From assembly GCF_008642295.1 (NCBI RefSeq), contig NZ_CP029190.1, positions 2,080,001-2,144,000 on the forward strand: 64,000 nucleotides of DNA. Direction: 5' to 3'. Under the pieces are notes generated by a model that was not told the origin of the DNA, did not search any database, and saw only the letters and a program-made list of their open reading frames with translations. Both the position numbers and the translations under genes were made by a program. Below, piece by piece: positions 1 through 11,500 of this stretch (position 1 is its first letter; the number at the start of each line of letters is the position of its first letter). The stretch comes from Streptomyces venezuelae (GTDB lineage: Bacteria; Actinomycetota; Actinomycetes; Streptomycetales; Streptomycetaceae).

Positions 1-1155
1 GTACAGCAGCTCGCCGGCCGAGGCGTGGCCCGAGACGTGGACCTTGGCGTTGCCCTTGTGGACGACGTTGGCGCCCCAGCGGGTCAGGCCGTTGATCACG
101 CGGTAGACCGCGTTCTCGTTGCCGGGGATCAGCGAGGACGCCAGGATCACCGTGTCGCCCGGGACGATCCGGATCTGGTGGTCGCGGTTGGCCATCCGGG
201 ACAGGGCGGCCATCGGCTCGCCCTGGGAACCCGTACAGACCAGCACGACCTCGTCGTCCGGCAGGTCGTCCAGCGAGCGCACGTCCACGACGAGGCCGGC
301 CGGGACCCGGAGGTAGCCCAGGTCGCGGGCGATGCCCATGTTCCGGACCATCGAGCGGCCGACGAAGGCCACCCGTCGTCCGTACTCGTGGGCCGCGTCC
401 AGGATCTGCTGGATGCGGTGCACATGGCTGGCGAAGGAGGCGACGATGATCCGCTTCTGGGCGCCGGCGAAGACGCCGCGGATCACGTTGGAGATGTCGC
501 GCTCGGGCGGGACGAAGCCCGGGACCTCGGCGTTCGTCGAGTCCGAGAGAAGGAGGTCGATGCCCTCCTCGCTCAGCCGCGCGAAGGCGTGCAGGTCCGT
601 GAGGCGGTTGTCCATCGGGAGCTGGTCCATCTTGAAGTCGCCGGTGGCGACGACCAGACCCGCGGGGGTCCGGATGGCGACGGCCAGGGCGTCCGGGATG
701 GAGTGGTTGACCGCGATGAACTCGCAGTCGAAGTTGCCGAGGCGCTCCCGGTCCCCTTCCTTCACCTCGAGGGTGTAGGGGCGGATGCGGTGCTCCTGGA
801 GCTTCGCCTCGATCAGGGCGAGCGTCAGCTTGGAGCCGATCAGCGGGATGTCCGGCTTCTCCCGGAGGAGGTAGGGGACGGCGCCGATGTGGTCCTCGTG
901 GCCGTGGGTGAGGACGATGCCGTCGATCTGGTCGAGGCGGTCCCTGATGGACGAGAAGTCCGGCAGGATCAGGTCGATGCCCGGCTGCTCCTCCTCGGGG
1001 AAGAGGACGCCGCAGTCGACGATCAGCAGTCGGCCGTCGAACTCGAAGACGGTCATGTTCCGGCCGATTTCGCCCAGGCCACCCAGAGGGGTGACGCGAA
1101 GGCCGCCCTTGGGCAGCTTCGGCGGCGGGCCGAGTTCCGGATGCGGATGGCTCAA
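1..1155 (-). CDS. rnj: Ribonuclease J (N-terminal 385 residues, cut by window edge)
   Basis: Metallo-beta-lactamase/beta-CASP RNase J, which acts as a 5'-3' exonuclease and endonuclease in mRNA decay and rRNA maturation. The zinc-binding HGHEDH motif is at about residues 84-89, after the usual Streptomyces N-terminus (SHPHPELG, then GGLGEIGRN). A further beta-CASP stretch, DSTNAEVPGF, follows. The start is TTG at 1155, behind GGAGAG about 6 nt upstream; no ATG/GTG fits the family N-terminus. The frame is open to position 1, so roughly the last third (C-terminal RNase J region) lies outside the window. It lies downstream of dapA in the same direction, 112 bp away, with a hairpin between. Identification is confident; the non-ATG start is inferred from the ribosome site and family alignment from memory. 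Confidence 0.95.
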   Translation of the reverse strand, partial: MSHPHPELGPPPKLPKGGLRVTPLGGLGEIGRNMTVFEFDGRLLIVDCGVLFPEEEQPGIDLILPDFSSIRDRLDQIDGIVLTHGHEDHIGAVPYLLREKPDIPLIGSKLTLALIEAKLQEHRIRPYTLEVKEGDRERLGNFDCEFIAVNHSIPDALAVAIRTPAGLVVATGDFKMDQLPMDNRLTDLHAFARLSEEGIDLLLSDSTNAEVPGFVPPERDISNVIRGVFAGAQKRIIVASFASHVHRIQQILDAAHEYGRRVAFVGRSMVRNMGIARDLGYLRVPAGLVVDVRSLDDLPDDEVVLVCTGSQGEPMAALSRMANRDHQIRIVPGDTVILASSLIPGNENAVYRVINGLTRWGANVVHKGNAKVHVSGHASAGELLY

Positions 1156-1173
1156 AAGTCTCTCCTCACCACA

Positions 1174-1205
1174 CGCGCCACGTACCCCTTAAGGCACGTG
1201 GCGCG
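1174..1205 (-). terminator. dapA-rnj intergenic hairpin
   Basis: Perfect 10-bp inverted repeat (1174-1183 with 1196-1205) around a 12-nt centre, lying between the dapA stop and the rnj start. No U-run follows on the minus strand, so it could be a weak terminator, an attenuator or a processing site in the rnj leader. Confidence 0.5.
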
Positions 1206-1267
1206 CATGACATTCGTGCACTTGCTGTTGTGTGTGTGGACTGCTTGTTCAGTTGTGAAGTCTGATG

Positions 1268-2191
1268 TCAGAGCTGTACCCCGCCGGCGGCAAGATCGAT
1301 CTTGAGCTGCGCGGTCTCCTCGTCGGTCAGTCCGATCATCGGAAGGCGCAGCGGGCCGGCCGGGAGGCCCTGCAGGGCCAGGGCGGCCTTGGTGGTCATG
1401 ACGCCCTGGGTGCGGAACATTCCGGTGAAGACGGGGAGCAGCTTCTGGTGGATCTCGGTGGCCTTCTGCACGTCGCCGCCGAGGTGGGCCTCCAGCAGGG
1501 AGCGCAGTTCCGGGGTGACCACGTGGCCGACGACCGAGACGAAACCGACTGCGCCGACCGAGAGGAGCGGGAGGTTCAGCATGTCGTCGCCGGAGTACCA
1601 GGCCAGGCCGCTCTGGGCGATGGCCCAGCTGGCGCGGCCGAGGTCGCCCTTGGCGTCCTTGTTGGCGACGATGCGCGGGTGCTCGGCCAGCCGGACCAGG
1701 GTCTCGGTGTTGATCGGGACGCCGCTGCGGCCGGGGATGTCGTACAGCATGACCGGGAGCTCGGTGGCGTCGGCGATGGCCGAGAAGTGCCGGTACAAAC
1801 CCTCCTGAGGGGGCTTGTTGTAGTACGGGGTGACGGCGAGCAGGCCGTGTGCGCCGGTGCGCTCGGCCTGGCGGGCGAGCTCGAGGGTGTGGTGGGTGTC
1901 GTTGGTGCCGATGCCGGCGACGACGTGGGCGCGGTCGCCGACCGCCTCGAGCACGGCTCGTACGAGGTCGTTTTTCTCCGCGTCGGTGGTGGTCGGGGAC
2001 TCACCGGTGGTCCCGTTGATGATCAGGCCGTCGTTGCCTGCGTCCACCAGGTGGACGGCGAGCTGCTGCGCGCCGTCGAGGTCGAGTGCGCCATCCGCCG
2101 TGAACGGCGTGATCATGGCGGTGAGGACCCGCCCGAAGGGGGTCTGCGGAGTCGAGATCGGAGCCATGGGTAACACGCTACTCGCTGCCAT
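1268..2191 (-). CDS. dapA: 4-hydroxy-tetrahydrodipicolinate synthase
   Basis: Condenses pyruvate with aspartate semialdehyde in the diaminopimelate/lysine pathway, in the cytoplasm. The TIM-barrel family signatures are visible: the NGTTGES substrate loop, the catalytic-Tyr segment AVTPYYNKP, YDIPGRSG, and the Schiff-base lysine in IVANKDAKGD. At 307 residues it has the usual family length. Start choice: ATG 2191 has GAGGGG about 10 nt upstream, whereas ATG 2167 (MAPISTPQ), the start usual in related annotations, has a weaker site; the upstream one is listed. dapB lies 2.5 kb upstream on the same strand, with thyX between. Confidence 0.95.
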   Translation of the reverse strand: MAASSVLPMAPISTPQTPFGRVLTAMITPFTADGALDLDGAQQLAVHLVDAGNDGLIINGTTGESPTTTDAEKNDLVRAVLEAVGDRAHVVAGIGTNDTHHTLELARQAERTGAHGLLAVTPYYNKPPQEGLYRHFSAIADATELPVMLYDIPGRSGVPINTETLVRLAEHPRIVANKDAKGDLGRASWAIAQSGLAWYSGDDMLNLPLLSVGAVGFVSVVGHVVTPELRSLLEAHLGGDVQKATEIHQKLLPVFTGMFRTQGVMTTKAALALQGLPAGPLRLPMIGLTDEETAQLKIDLAAGGVQL

Positions 2192-2232
2192 GCTCGCGGT
2201 GTCCCCTCGGGGGACGTCAACAGGGTGTGGAG

Positions 2233-2270
2233 CCCGGCACTGCCTGCTCGGGGGTTCAAGCAGTGCCGGG
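2233..2270 (-). terminator. Hairpin between thyX and dapA
   Basis: Perfect 11-bp inverted repeat (2233-2243 with 2260-2270) with a 16-nt loop, between the thyX stop and the dapA start. It is placed as a thyX terminator but has no U-run on the minus strand. The loop contains GGTTCAA, which resembles a tRNA T-loop, but no tRNA folds around it. Confidence 0.6.
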
Positions 2271-2357
2271 TCCGTTTGATCAGCCTAGATGAACTTCACG
2301 AAACGTCGCAATACGGACACTTCGGTCTTGACTTCGTACATCCGTCCGGGAGCCCGG

Positions 2358-3092
2358 TTACGGGGCCACTCGGCCGTTCGCATTGAAGGCCGCGTAGGTC
2401 AGCGGCATCAGCCGGGCCCAGTGCTCCTCCATCTGCTCGCCGACCATCTCGATCTCCCGCTGCGGGAAGGAGGGCACCGCCGCGAGCTCGTGCTGGGTGC
2501 GCAGCCCGAGGAAGTGCATCAGCGAGCGCGCGTTGCAGGTGGCGTACATCGAGGAGAAAAGTCCGACCGGCAGGACCGAACGGGCAACCTCCCGGGCCAC
2601 GCCCGCCGCCAGCATCTCCCGGTACGCCTCGTACGCCTGGCGGTACGAGTCCTCCATGACCCGGCCGGTCAGCTCCTGCTGGGCCTGGGTGCCCTCGACG
2701 AACACGTACTTGCCCGGGCGGCCCTCCTGGACCAGCTTGCGGGCCGCGTCCGGTACGTAGAAGACCGGCTGGAGCTCCCGGTAGCGGCCGGATTCCTCGT
2801 TGTAGGACCAGCCGACCCGGTGCCGCATGAACTCGCGGAACACGAAGATCGGGGCGCTGATGAAGAACGTCATCGAGTTGTGCTCGAACGGGCTGCCGTG
2901 CCGGTCCCGCATCAGGTAGTTGATCAGGCCCTTGGAGCGCTCGGGGTCCTTCTGCAGCTCGTCGAGGGACTGCTCACCGGCCGTGGAGACACGGGCGGCC
3001 CACAGCACGTCGGAGTCTGCGGCGGAGTGCTTCACCAAGTCGACGGTCACGTCGCTTCGGAAGTCGATCTTCAGCTCGGGGGTCTCGCTCAC
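2358..3092 (-). CDS. thyX: Flavin-dependent thymidylate synthase ThyX
   Basis: Makes dTMP from dUMP with methylene-tetrahydrofolate and FAD/NADPH. The ThyX motif RHRxxSxNExSxRY is present as RHRVGWSYNEESGRY (one extra residue before the Ser-Tyr), and the length (about 244 residues) is normal. Two in-frame GTG starts exist. GTG 3092 (SETPELKID) has GGAAGGA just upstream and matches family N-termini; GTG 3110 would add six residues and has a poorer site. It sits among lysine-pathway genes (dapA below, dapB above), separated from dapB by divergent small genes, so no shared operon is implied. A possible -10 box, TAAAGT (minus strand, 3144-3139), lies about 47 nt upstream of the start. Confidence 0.96.
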   Translation of the reverse strand: MSETPELKIDFRSDVTVDLVKHSAADSDVLWAARVSTAGEQSLDELQKDPERSKGLINYLMRDRHGSPFEHNSMTFFISAPIFVFREFMRHRVGWSYNEESGRYRELQPVFYVPDAARKLVQEGRPGKYVFVEGTQAQQELTGRVMEDSYRQAYEAYREMLAAGVAREVARSVLPVGLFSSMYATCNARSLMHFLGLRTQHELAAVPSFPQREIEMVGEQMEEHWARLMPLTYAAFNANGRVAP

Positions 3093-3293
3093 GAGGTCCT
3101 TCCAGGTCACACCAGGTCACATCGGCCGTGCCGCGCCCACTTTACGCGCGCCCCAAGCGTGTGCCGGCCGCCGCCCTTCCTGACGGACAGCCAGATGTTT
3201 TCGGCAATATGCCGGATTAGGGCACCGATCGGGCCCTTCGTTCGTCCTACCGGGTAACAGCAGACCGTGACATCGTGAGGAGTGAGGCCCGAC

Positions 3294-3533
3294 ATGTTCC
3301 ACCGGCGCGAGCCCGTCCCGTTCGCCTTCGTCGCCGAGGCCGACCGTTTCCGCAGTAACGTCACTCCGCCGCCGAGGGAGCGCCTGAGCACGACCCAGCT
3401 CGCCGCCCGTACCCTGGTCGGACTGACCGTGGTGGCGGGGCTCGTCGGCTCGCTCCTCTTCGGCATGCCCGCACTGCAGCCTCACAAGGCGCCCGAGAAG
3501 GCCCAGCAGTCCGAGGCGTCCCAGGAGCGCTGA
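3294..3533 (+). CDS. Small single-pass membrane protein, function unknown
   Basis: About 79 residues with a basic/aromatic N-terminal half (FHRREPVPFAF) and one hydrophobic helix near residues 41-62 (TLVGLTVVAGLVGSLLFGM), then a short polar Gln/Lys/Glu tail. Start ATG 3294 has GTGAGG 6 nt upstream; a GTG at 3282 would lack a properly spaced site. It precedes another small membrane protein by 38 bp in the same direction, so they are probably co-transcribed, divergent from thyX. I do not recognise a named family. Confidence 0.75.
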   Translation: MFHRREPVPFAFVAEADRFRSNVTPPPRERLSTTQLAARTLVGLTVVAGLVGSLLFGMPALQPHKAPEKAQQSEASQER

Positions 3534-3571
3534 CGGCCGGCCGCCGATGTGCAAATGAGTGAGGATCAGCC

Positions 3572-4117
3572 GTGCCCCTGTCCTTCCTGACGGCCGACCT
3601 GGACGATGTCGCGCTGCCCCACGACGACCACGACCGCTGGCGGCGGCCCTACCGGCCCGGCCCCTGGCGCGTGGCCATCGGGGCGGTGCTGCTCCTGGTG
3701 GCCTCGTTCATGCTGCTGGCCACGATGATCATCGCCTTCGCCGGCGCGTGGACCGGCGCGGCCGTCTGCCTGGCCGCCGCGCTCGCCGTGGTCGGCGGCA
3801 CCGCCCGGATGCTGCGGGCCGGGGTCTGGGTGAGCCGTACGGGGCTGCGCCGGGTGTCCTTCTTCGGGACCCGTACGGTCTCCTGGAGCCAGGTCGAGGC
3901 GATCCGGACCGTCCAGCAGCCGGTGCGCTGGCTCGGACTGCCCAGGACGGTGCAGGGCCAGGCGCTGACCGTGGCGGCCAAGGGCGCGTCCCCGCTGCCG
4001 GCTCTGCTCACCGACCACAGTGCGGACTTCCTGGCCCGCGGGGAGGCCTTCGAGCGGGCGGCGGACACCGTGGAGGCCTGGGCCGACGAGTACCGGACGG
4101 TCCCGGCCGCCCGCTGA
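3572..4117 (+). CDS. Membrane protein with PH-like C-terminal domain
   Basis: 181 residues. Two adjacent hydrophobic helices lie at about residues 34-56 and 58-80. They are followed by a basic beta-rich stretch with the pattern typical of bacterial PH-like domains (WVSRTGLRRVSFFGTRTVSWSQVEAI, then TVQGQALTVAAK), and a helical acidic tail. This resembles the family annotated in Streptomyces as PH domain-containing protein. Start GTG 3572 has GTGAGGA about 7 nt upstream. It ends at a strong convergent terminator shared with the opposite gene. Role unknown. Confidence 0.75.
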   Translation: MPLSFLTADLDDVALPHDDHDRWRRPYRPGPWRVAIGAVLLLVASFMLLATMIIAFAGAWTGAAVCLAAALAVVGGTARMLRAGVWVSRTGLRRVSFFGTRTVSWSQVEAIRTVQQPVRWLGLPRTVQGQALTVAAKGASPLPALLTDHSADFLARGEAFERAADTVEAWADEYRTVPAAR

Positions 4118-4182
4118 GCCGGACCCGGCCGAACCGGACCCGGCTGAACCGGCAGAACCGGCACCGAGCCGTCCGCCGGACG

Positions 4183-4217
4183 AAGCCCGTACGGGGCGTT
4201 CAGACCCGTACGGGCTT
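4183..4217. terminator. Bidirectional intrinsic terminator
   Basis: Perfect 13-bp inverted repeat (4183-4195 with 4205-4217), a 9-nt loop, and a plus-strand run of five T (4216-4220). It lies between convergent genes and overlaps the last codons of the minus-strand one, so it can end both transcripts. Confidence 0.85.
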
Positions 4218-4652
4218 TTTGTCGTGCAGGGCGATGGCGCGCTGCATGGCCTTGCGGGCCCGCGGGGTGTCGCGGGCGTCGTGGTAGGCCACGGCCAGCC
4301 GGAACCAGGTGCGCCAGTCCCCCGGCGCGTCCTCCGTCTCGGCCTTGCGGCGCGCGAAGACCTCGTCGGCGGAGTCCCGCAGGATCCGCCCGTACCCGTC
4401 CCGCTCCAGCTCGTCGACGGGCAGCCCGCCCTCGGCCTCCAGCTCGGTGGACAGCTGGTGGGCCTTCTTGACGAACTGGGTGTTCTTCCAGAGGAACCAG
4501 ATGCCGATGACCGGGAGGATCAGCACCATCACGCCGAAGGTGACGGTCAGTGGGGTGCCGATCCGGATGAGGGCCAGACCGCGGCCTCCGGCCAGCACGA
4601 AGTAGACGGCCAGCACGGCGGCCGTGATGAGGTACGTGATCTTCGCGCGCAT
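4200..4652 (-). CDS. Small integral membrane protein with TPR-like tail
   Basis: 150 residues. Two hydrophobic helices (about 4-23 and 37-56) are followed by a soluble helical region ending in a tetratricopeptide-like pair (DWRTWFRLAVAYHDARDTPRARKAMQRA). It begins 3 bp downstream of the dapB stop and is probably co-transcribed with dapB. Its terminal codons form part of a convergent terminator hairpin. This is a conserved unknown next to dapB in Streptomyces; no function is assigned. Confidence 0.78.
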   Translation of the reverse strand: MRAKITYLITAAVLAVYFVLAGGRGLALIRIGTPLTVTFGVMVLILPVIGIWFLWKNTQFVKKAHQLSTELEAEGGLPVDELERDGYGRILRDSADEVFARRKAETEDAPGDWRTWFRLAVAYHDARDTPRARKAMQRAIALHDKKPVRV

Positions 4653-4655
4653 GGC

Positions 4656-6812
<2,157 letters not shown>

Positions 6813-6813
<1 letters not shown>

Positions 6814-9035
6814 CACTTGTCGGAGTCGTCCTTGTCAGCCTCGTCGGCGGCTGCCTCGCCCTCGATCACGGGGATCAGGGAGAGCTTGCCGCGCTGGTCG
6901 ATCTCGGCGATCTCGACCTGGACCTTGGTGCCGACCGCGAGCACGTCCTCGACGTTCTCCACGCGCTTGCCACCGGCGAGCTTGCGGATCTGCGAGATGT
7001 GCAGCAGGCCGTCCTTGCCCGGGAGCAGGGAGACGAAGGCACCGAAGGTGGTGGTCTTGACGACCGTGCCCAGGTAGCGCTCGCCGACCTCCGGCATGGT
7101 CGGGTTGGCGATGCCGTTGATCGTGGCGCGGGCGGCCTCGGCGGCCGGGCCGTCGGCGGCACCGATGTAGATGGTGCCGTCGTCCTCGATCGTGATCTCG
7201 GCGCCGGTGTCCTCCTGGATCTGGTTGATCATCTTGCCCTTGGGGCCGATGACCTCACCGATCTTGTCCACCGGGATCTTGACGGTGATGATCCGCGGGG
7301 CGTTGGGGGACATCTCGTCCGGGGTGTCGATCGCTTCCATCATCACGTCGAGGATGTGGAGGCGGGCGTCGCGGGCCTGCTTGAGGGCCGCACCCAGGAC
7401 GGAGGCCGGGATGCCGTCCAGCTTGGTGTCGAGCTGGAGGGCGGTGACGAACTCCTTGGTGCCGGCGACCTTGAAGTCCATGTCGCCGAAGGCGTCCTCC
7501 GCACCGAGGATGTCGGTGAGGGTGACGTAGTGGGTCTCGCCGTCGATCTCCTGGGAGATCAGGCCCATGGCGATGCCGGCGACCGGGGCCTTGAGGGGCA
7601 CACCGGCGTTCAGCAGCGACATGGTGGAGGCGCAGACGGAGCCCATGGAGGTCGAACCGTTGGAGCCGAGGGCCTCGGACACCTGGCGGATCGCGTAGGG
7701 GAACTCCTCGCGGGTCGGCAGGACCGGGACGATCGCGCGCTCGGCCAGGGCGCCGTGGCCGATCTCGCGGCGCTTGGGGGCGCCGACGCGGCCGGTCTCG
7801 CCGACGGAGTACGGCGGGAAGATGTAGTTGTGCATGTAGCGCTTGCGGGTCACCGGGGAGAGGGTGTCCAGCTGCTGCTCCATGCGGAGCATGTTGAGGG
7901 TGGTGATGCCCAGGATCTGGGTCTCGCCGCGCTCGAACAGGGCGGAGCCGTGGACCCGCGGGATCGCCTCGACCTCGGCGGCCAGCGTACGGATGTCCGT
8001 GACGCCGCGGCCGTCGATGCGGACCTTGTCCTTGATGACGCGCTCGCGCACCAGGGCCTTGGTCAGGCTGCGGTAGGCGGCGGAGATCTCCTTCTCGCGG
8101 CCCTCGAAGGCCGGGAGGAGCTTCTCGGCGGCGATCTCCTTGATGCGGTCGAGCTCGCTCTCCCGCTCCTGCTTGCCGGCGATGGTGAGCGCCTGGGCGA
8201 GCTCGCCGCGGACGGCGTCGGAGAGGGCCGCGAACACGTCGTCCTGGTAGTCCAGGAAGATCGGGAACTCGGCGGTGGGCTTGGCGGCCTTGGCGGCGAG
8301 GTCGGCCTGCGCCTTGCACAGGACCTTGATGAACGGCTTGGCGGCGTCGAGGCCGGCCGCGACGATCTCCTCGGTGGGCGCCTCGGCGCCACCCTTGACC
8401 AGCTGGATCGTGCGGTCGGTGGCCTCGGCCTCGACCATCATGATCGCGACGTCGCCGTCCTCGAGGGTGCGGCCCGCGACGACCATGTCGAAGACGGCGT
8501 CCTCGAGCTCGGTGTGCGTCGGGAAGGCGACCCACTGGCCGCGGATCAGCGCGACGCGGACGCCGCCGACCGGGCCGGAGAAGGGCAGACCGGCCAGCTG
8601 GGTGGACGCGGACGCGGCGTTGATCGCGATGACGTCGTACAGGTGGTCGGGGTTGAGCGCCATGACCGTGGCGACGACCTGGATCTCGTTGCGCAGGCCC
8701 TTCTTGAAGGAGGGGCGCAGCGGGCGGTCGATCAGGCGGCAGGTGAGGATGGCGTCCTCGGAGGGGCGGCCCTCGCGGCGGAAGAAGGAGCCGGGGATCT
8801 TGCCGGCGGCGTACATCCGCTCCTCGACGTCCACCGTCAGGGGGAAGAAGTCGAGCTGGTCCTTGGGCTTCTTGGACGCGGTGGTCGCGGACATGACCAT
8901 CGTGTCGTCGTCCAGGTAGGCAACGGCGGAGCCGGCGGCCTGGCGGGCCAGACGGCCCGTCTCGAAGCGGATGGTGCGGGTGCCGAAGGAGCCGTTGTCG
9001 ATGACGGCCTCGGCGTAGTGGGTCTCGTTCTCCAC
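6813..9035 (-). CDS. pnp: Polyribonucleotide nucleotidyltransferase (PNPase)
   Basis: Phosphorolytic 3'-5' exoribonuclease that also adds 3' tails; in Streptomyces it is the main polyadenylating activity. Domains in order: first RNase PH-like core (about 10-145), helical linker, second catalytic RNase PH-like core (about 330-560), KH domain containing [18 protein letters not shown] (about 590-650), S1 domain ending in the [12 protein letters not shown] region, and an acidic tail. The start chosen is GTG 9035 ([11 protein letters not shown]), giving 740 residues as in related enzymes; ATG 9050, also with a ribosome site, would add five residues. It lies downstream of rpsO, with a long structured spacer. 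Confidence 0.97.
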
Positions 9036-9133
9036 TAGCGTTTTCTCCATTTTCGTCGTCTCCGTCCGCCACCCGTGTGGTGGAGGACGGTCAGGAGAAG
9101 CGCGCCTTGCGTGCGGGCCGGTCTTCGATCGAA

Positions 9134-9170
9134 GCACCCGGGACGGGGCCCGTACGGGCTCTCCGGGTGC
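9134..9170 (-). other. Hairpin in pnp leader
   Basis: 8-bp arms (9134-9141 with 9163-9170) enclose a self-complementary 12-mer at 9148-9159. The outer stem and the inner palindrome could form alternative structures upstream of pnp, about 100 nt before its start. Confidence 0.5.
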
Positions 9171-9216
9171 CACTACCGAGGACCGGCGTGCGTAGGGAGG
9201 GCGCTCCCCCTCTTCA

Positions 9217-9249
9217 GTTGTGCTTCGGTTGTGCTTCGGTTGTGCGCGC
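9217..9249. repeat. 11-bp tandem repeat in rpsO-pnp spacer
   Basis: GTTGTGCTTCG occurs at 9217-9227 and again at 9228-9238, followed by a partial third copy beginning GTTGTGC at 9239. It is noticeably AT-richer than its surroundings. Function unknown. Confidence 0.75.
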
Positions 9250-9294
9250 TGTGTCCAGACTACAAAGCGTCCGGTACGTCCCGCACGTACAGCA

Positions 9295-9331
9295 AAGGGA
9301 GCGGCCCCCTGGCGTTGGGAACCGCTCCCTT
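9295..9331 (-). terminator. rpsO 3' hairpin
   Basis: Perfect 10-bp stem (9295-9304 with 9322-9331), with extra C/G pairing inside the loop. It begins 10 nt after the rpsO stop. It may act as a partial terminator or as the RNase III/PNPase-responsive stem known for this operon in streptomycetes. Confidence 0.65.
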
Positions 9332-9340
9332 CACAGCGTC

Positions 9341-9628
9341 TTACTTGGCGCCCGCGGCACCGCGGCGGATGCCGAGGCGCTCGACCAGCGTACGGAAGCG
9401 CTGGATGTCCTTCTTGGCCAGGTACTGCAGCAGGCGGCGGCGCTGGCCGACCAGGATCAGCAGACCACGGCGGGAGTGGTGGTCGTGCTTGTGGGCCTTG
9501 AGGTGCTCGGTCAGGTCCGAGATCCGGCGGGAGAGCATGGCGACCTGGACCTCGGGGGAGCCGGTGTCGCCCTCCTTGGTGCCGAACTCGGCGATGATCT
9601 GCTTCTTCGTGGCGGTGTCGAGCGACAC
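9341..9628 (-). CDS. rpsO: 30S ribosomal protein S15
   Basis: 95 residues, the usual S15 length. It binds 16S rRNA in the 30S platform. The family core is clear: [17 protein letters not shown], then [18 protein letters not shown] and the conserved [11 protein letters not shown] start at 9628 is behind GAGGAG at ideal spacing ([12 protein letters not shown]). First gene of the rpsO-pnp unit; S15 and PNPase are adjacent in most bacteria and their mRNA is often autoregulated. Confidence 0.98.
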   Translation of the reverse strand: MSLDTATKKQIIAEFGTKEGDTGSPEVQVAMLSRRISDLTEHLKAHKHDHHSRRGLLILVGQRRRLLQYLAKKDIQRFRTLVERLGIRRGAAGAK

Positions 9629-9786
9629 TGTTACTCCTCGTGTACGTACGTTGCCTCCGAGTGCCCCAGGTCTGCTTCTCTGGGGAGCTTCGGTGACTCG
9701 GGAGGCGGGTGGGTCTGGCGGCAGCCTTCGAGGCGCATGCACAGACGACCGTCACACAGCGTACCAGGCTGCCCGGTCGGCGTGTC

Positions 9787-11289
9787 TCAGCTGGTGAGAG
9801 ACCGGGCCCGGGAGTAGACGTCGAGGACGGCCAGGCACAGCGGAATGAGGCTGAGCAGGACCGCGGCCTCGGTGAGGTCGAGGAGGCGCCCCCAGAAGGG
9901 TGACAGACCCTTGCGGGGGATGACCAGTCCAATTCCGGCGAGCAGGGCGGCGCCGGCGGCCACGGCGGCGGACAGCCAGATGGTGCGGAGGTCCAGATCG
10001 CCGCTCTCGCCGTACTTGGCGAGCTCGGTCACCAGGTTCATCGGCGGGTTCAGGGCCAGGCCCAGGACCAGCAGGGCGATGGCGACCAGTCCGGCGGTCA
10101 GCGCGCAGACCACCTGGGAGGTGTAGCGGAACAGGCGGGCGCGCAGCAGCATGGCGAGGCCGGTGGCCAGGGCGAGCAGTTTGCCCCAGGTGTTGTCGGA
10201 GAAGCCGAGGACGGCGGCGGAGCCGACGGCGACGGCGGCGCAGCCGCCGACCAGGCCGAGCAGCATCTCGTGGCCGCGGCGGGCCTGGGCGGCGATCAGC
10301 TCGGCGTCCAGGGGGGTGGCGGGCTCGGCGCCGTCGGCGGACGGGTCGGCGTAGGCGTCGGTCTCGTACGGGTCCGGGTGCTCGTGGTTGTCCACGGAGC
10401 TCTGCGGGGCGGCGTAGCCGATGGGCAGCCGGGCGAAGCGGGCGGAGAGGCCGGGCAGGAAGGCGACCAGGCCGATGGCGACGGGGGCGCAGACGGCCGC
10501 GGTGCCGGCGGCGGAGGCCTCGGTGACGATGGCCAGGAAGGTGGCGAGGGTGCCGGTGACGGCCAGGAAGGTGGCCGCGACGAAGACGGCGTCTCCGCTG
10601 GGGGTGAGGGCGACCAGGGCGACGGCGGCGACCAGGACGCAGACGCAGCCGAGCAGGAACTGGAGCCGGCCGGGGCCCTCGCCGGTGTCGGGGGCGACGA
10701 TCCCGGAGCCGGCGATGAGGAGCAGCGGGAGGGCGCCGAGGCCCAGGGCGACGGCGGAGCCGCGGTCGCGGTAGACCCGGGCGCGGACGCCGGCGGCGGC
10801 GGTGAGGAGCAGGCCGGCCGCGCCGGCGATGATGCCGGCCAGGCCGTGCATGTCGTGCCGGACGGGGTCGGCGTACCAGAGGACGAAGCCCATCAGGACG
10901 AAGAGGACCACGGCGGCGGTGAGGCCGGCGCCGCGCAGCATGTCGTCGCTCCAGCGGTGCCGGTCGCGGACCACGGCGGAGGCGACGGCGTCGGAGACGT
11001 CGTCGAAGACGGCGGGCGGCAGGGATTCGGCGAACGGGCGCAGGCTGAGGACTTCGCCGTCGAGGACCTGCTGGGCGGCGAGGGTGCGGGCGCCGTCGAG
11101 GACGGAGCCGTCGCGGCGGACCAGGTGGTAGCCGGTGGGGGCGCCGACGGGCTGGGTCTGGCCGGTGAGGCGCAGGAGTTCGGGGTAGACGTCGGCCACG
11201 GCGATGTCCTCGGGCAGCGCCACGTCTATGCGGCTGTCCGGGGCCACGACGGTGACCCTGCAGAAACCCGTCGTTGCGGCCGTACTCAC
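9787..11289 (-). CDS. eccD: Type VII secretion integral membrane protein EccD
   Basis: Central membrane-pore subunit of the ESX system. 500 residues: an N-terminal ubiquitin-like (YukD-type) cytosolic domain of about 85 residues ([20 protein letters not shown]...), then about eleven transmembrane helices from about residue 115 to the C-terminus, broken by a cytosolic loop near the middle. GTG 11289 (STAATTGFC) is preferred because the family begins directly with the ubiquitin-like fold; upstream in-frame codons encode low-complexity sequence. It is transcribed divergently from eccC across a 211-bp spacer. Confidence 0.92.
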   Translation of the reverse strand: MSTAATTGFCRVTVVAPDSRIDVALPEDIAVADVYPELLRLTGQTQPVGAPTGYHLVRRDGSVLDGARTLAAQQVLDGEVLSLRPFAESLPPAVFDDVSDAVASAVVRDRHRWSDDMLRGAGLTAAVVLFVLMGFVLWYADPVRHDMHGLAGIIAGAAGLLLTAAAGVRARVYRDRGSAVALGLGALPLLLIAGSGIVAPDTGEGPGRLQFLLGCVCVLVAAVALVALTPSGDAVFVAATFLAVTGTLATFLAIVTEASAAGTAAVCAPVAIGLVAFLPGLSARFARLPIGYAAPQSSVDNHEHPDPYETDAYADPSADGAEPATPLDAELIAAQARRGHEMLLGLVGGCAAVAVGSAAVLGFSDNTWGKLLALATGLAMLLRARLFRYTSQVVCALTAGLVAIALLVLGLALNPPMNLVTELAKYGESGDLDLRTIWLSAAVAAGAALLAGIGLVIPRKGLSPFWGRLLDLTEAAVLLSLIPLCLAVLDVYSRARSLTS

Positions 11290-11500
11290 CTGTGTGACCC
11301 CCGTGGTTGGCAGACTTGATCGCGGACTGATTCGCGGATGCGCATGGTGCGCGGGCGGTGCCCGCGACACCCTACCGGGAGTATGCGTGACTGTCGGCAA
11401 GTAGGATCACCGTCTCGCGCGGAGGAGACCCCCTCCGTGGTCCGGGACTTGGGGGCGCCGGTATCGACGTCCCGTCCGCTTTCGAGGGATTGATGCTCCG

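Larger units (their letters stand above)
9036..9340 (-). other. rpsO-pnp intergenic region (305 bp, structured, no gene)
   Basis: No credible coding frame. From the rpsO side it holds a 10-bp hairpin (9295-9331), an 11-bp tandem repeat (9217-9249) and a second hairpin (9134-9170) containing a 12-bp GCCCGTACGGGC palindrome. In S. coelicolor the rpsO-pnp spacer is known to contain promoter activity and an RNase III-processed hairpin. The same arrangement is plausible here but not shown by sequence alone. Confidence 0.75.

Noticed and set aside
2233..2270. tRNA-like element because of a GGTTCAA loop
   Set aside because: No acceptor, D or anticodon arms fold around it; the segment is better explained as a terminator hairpin.
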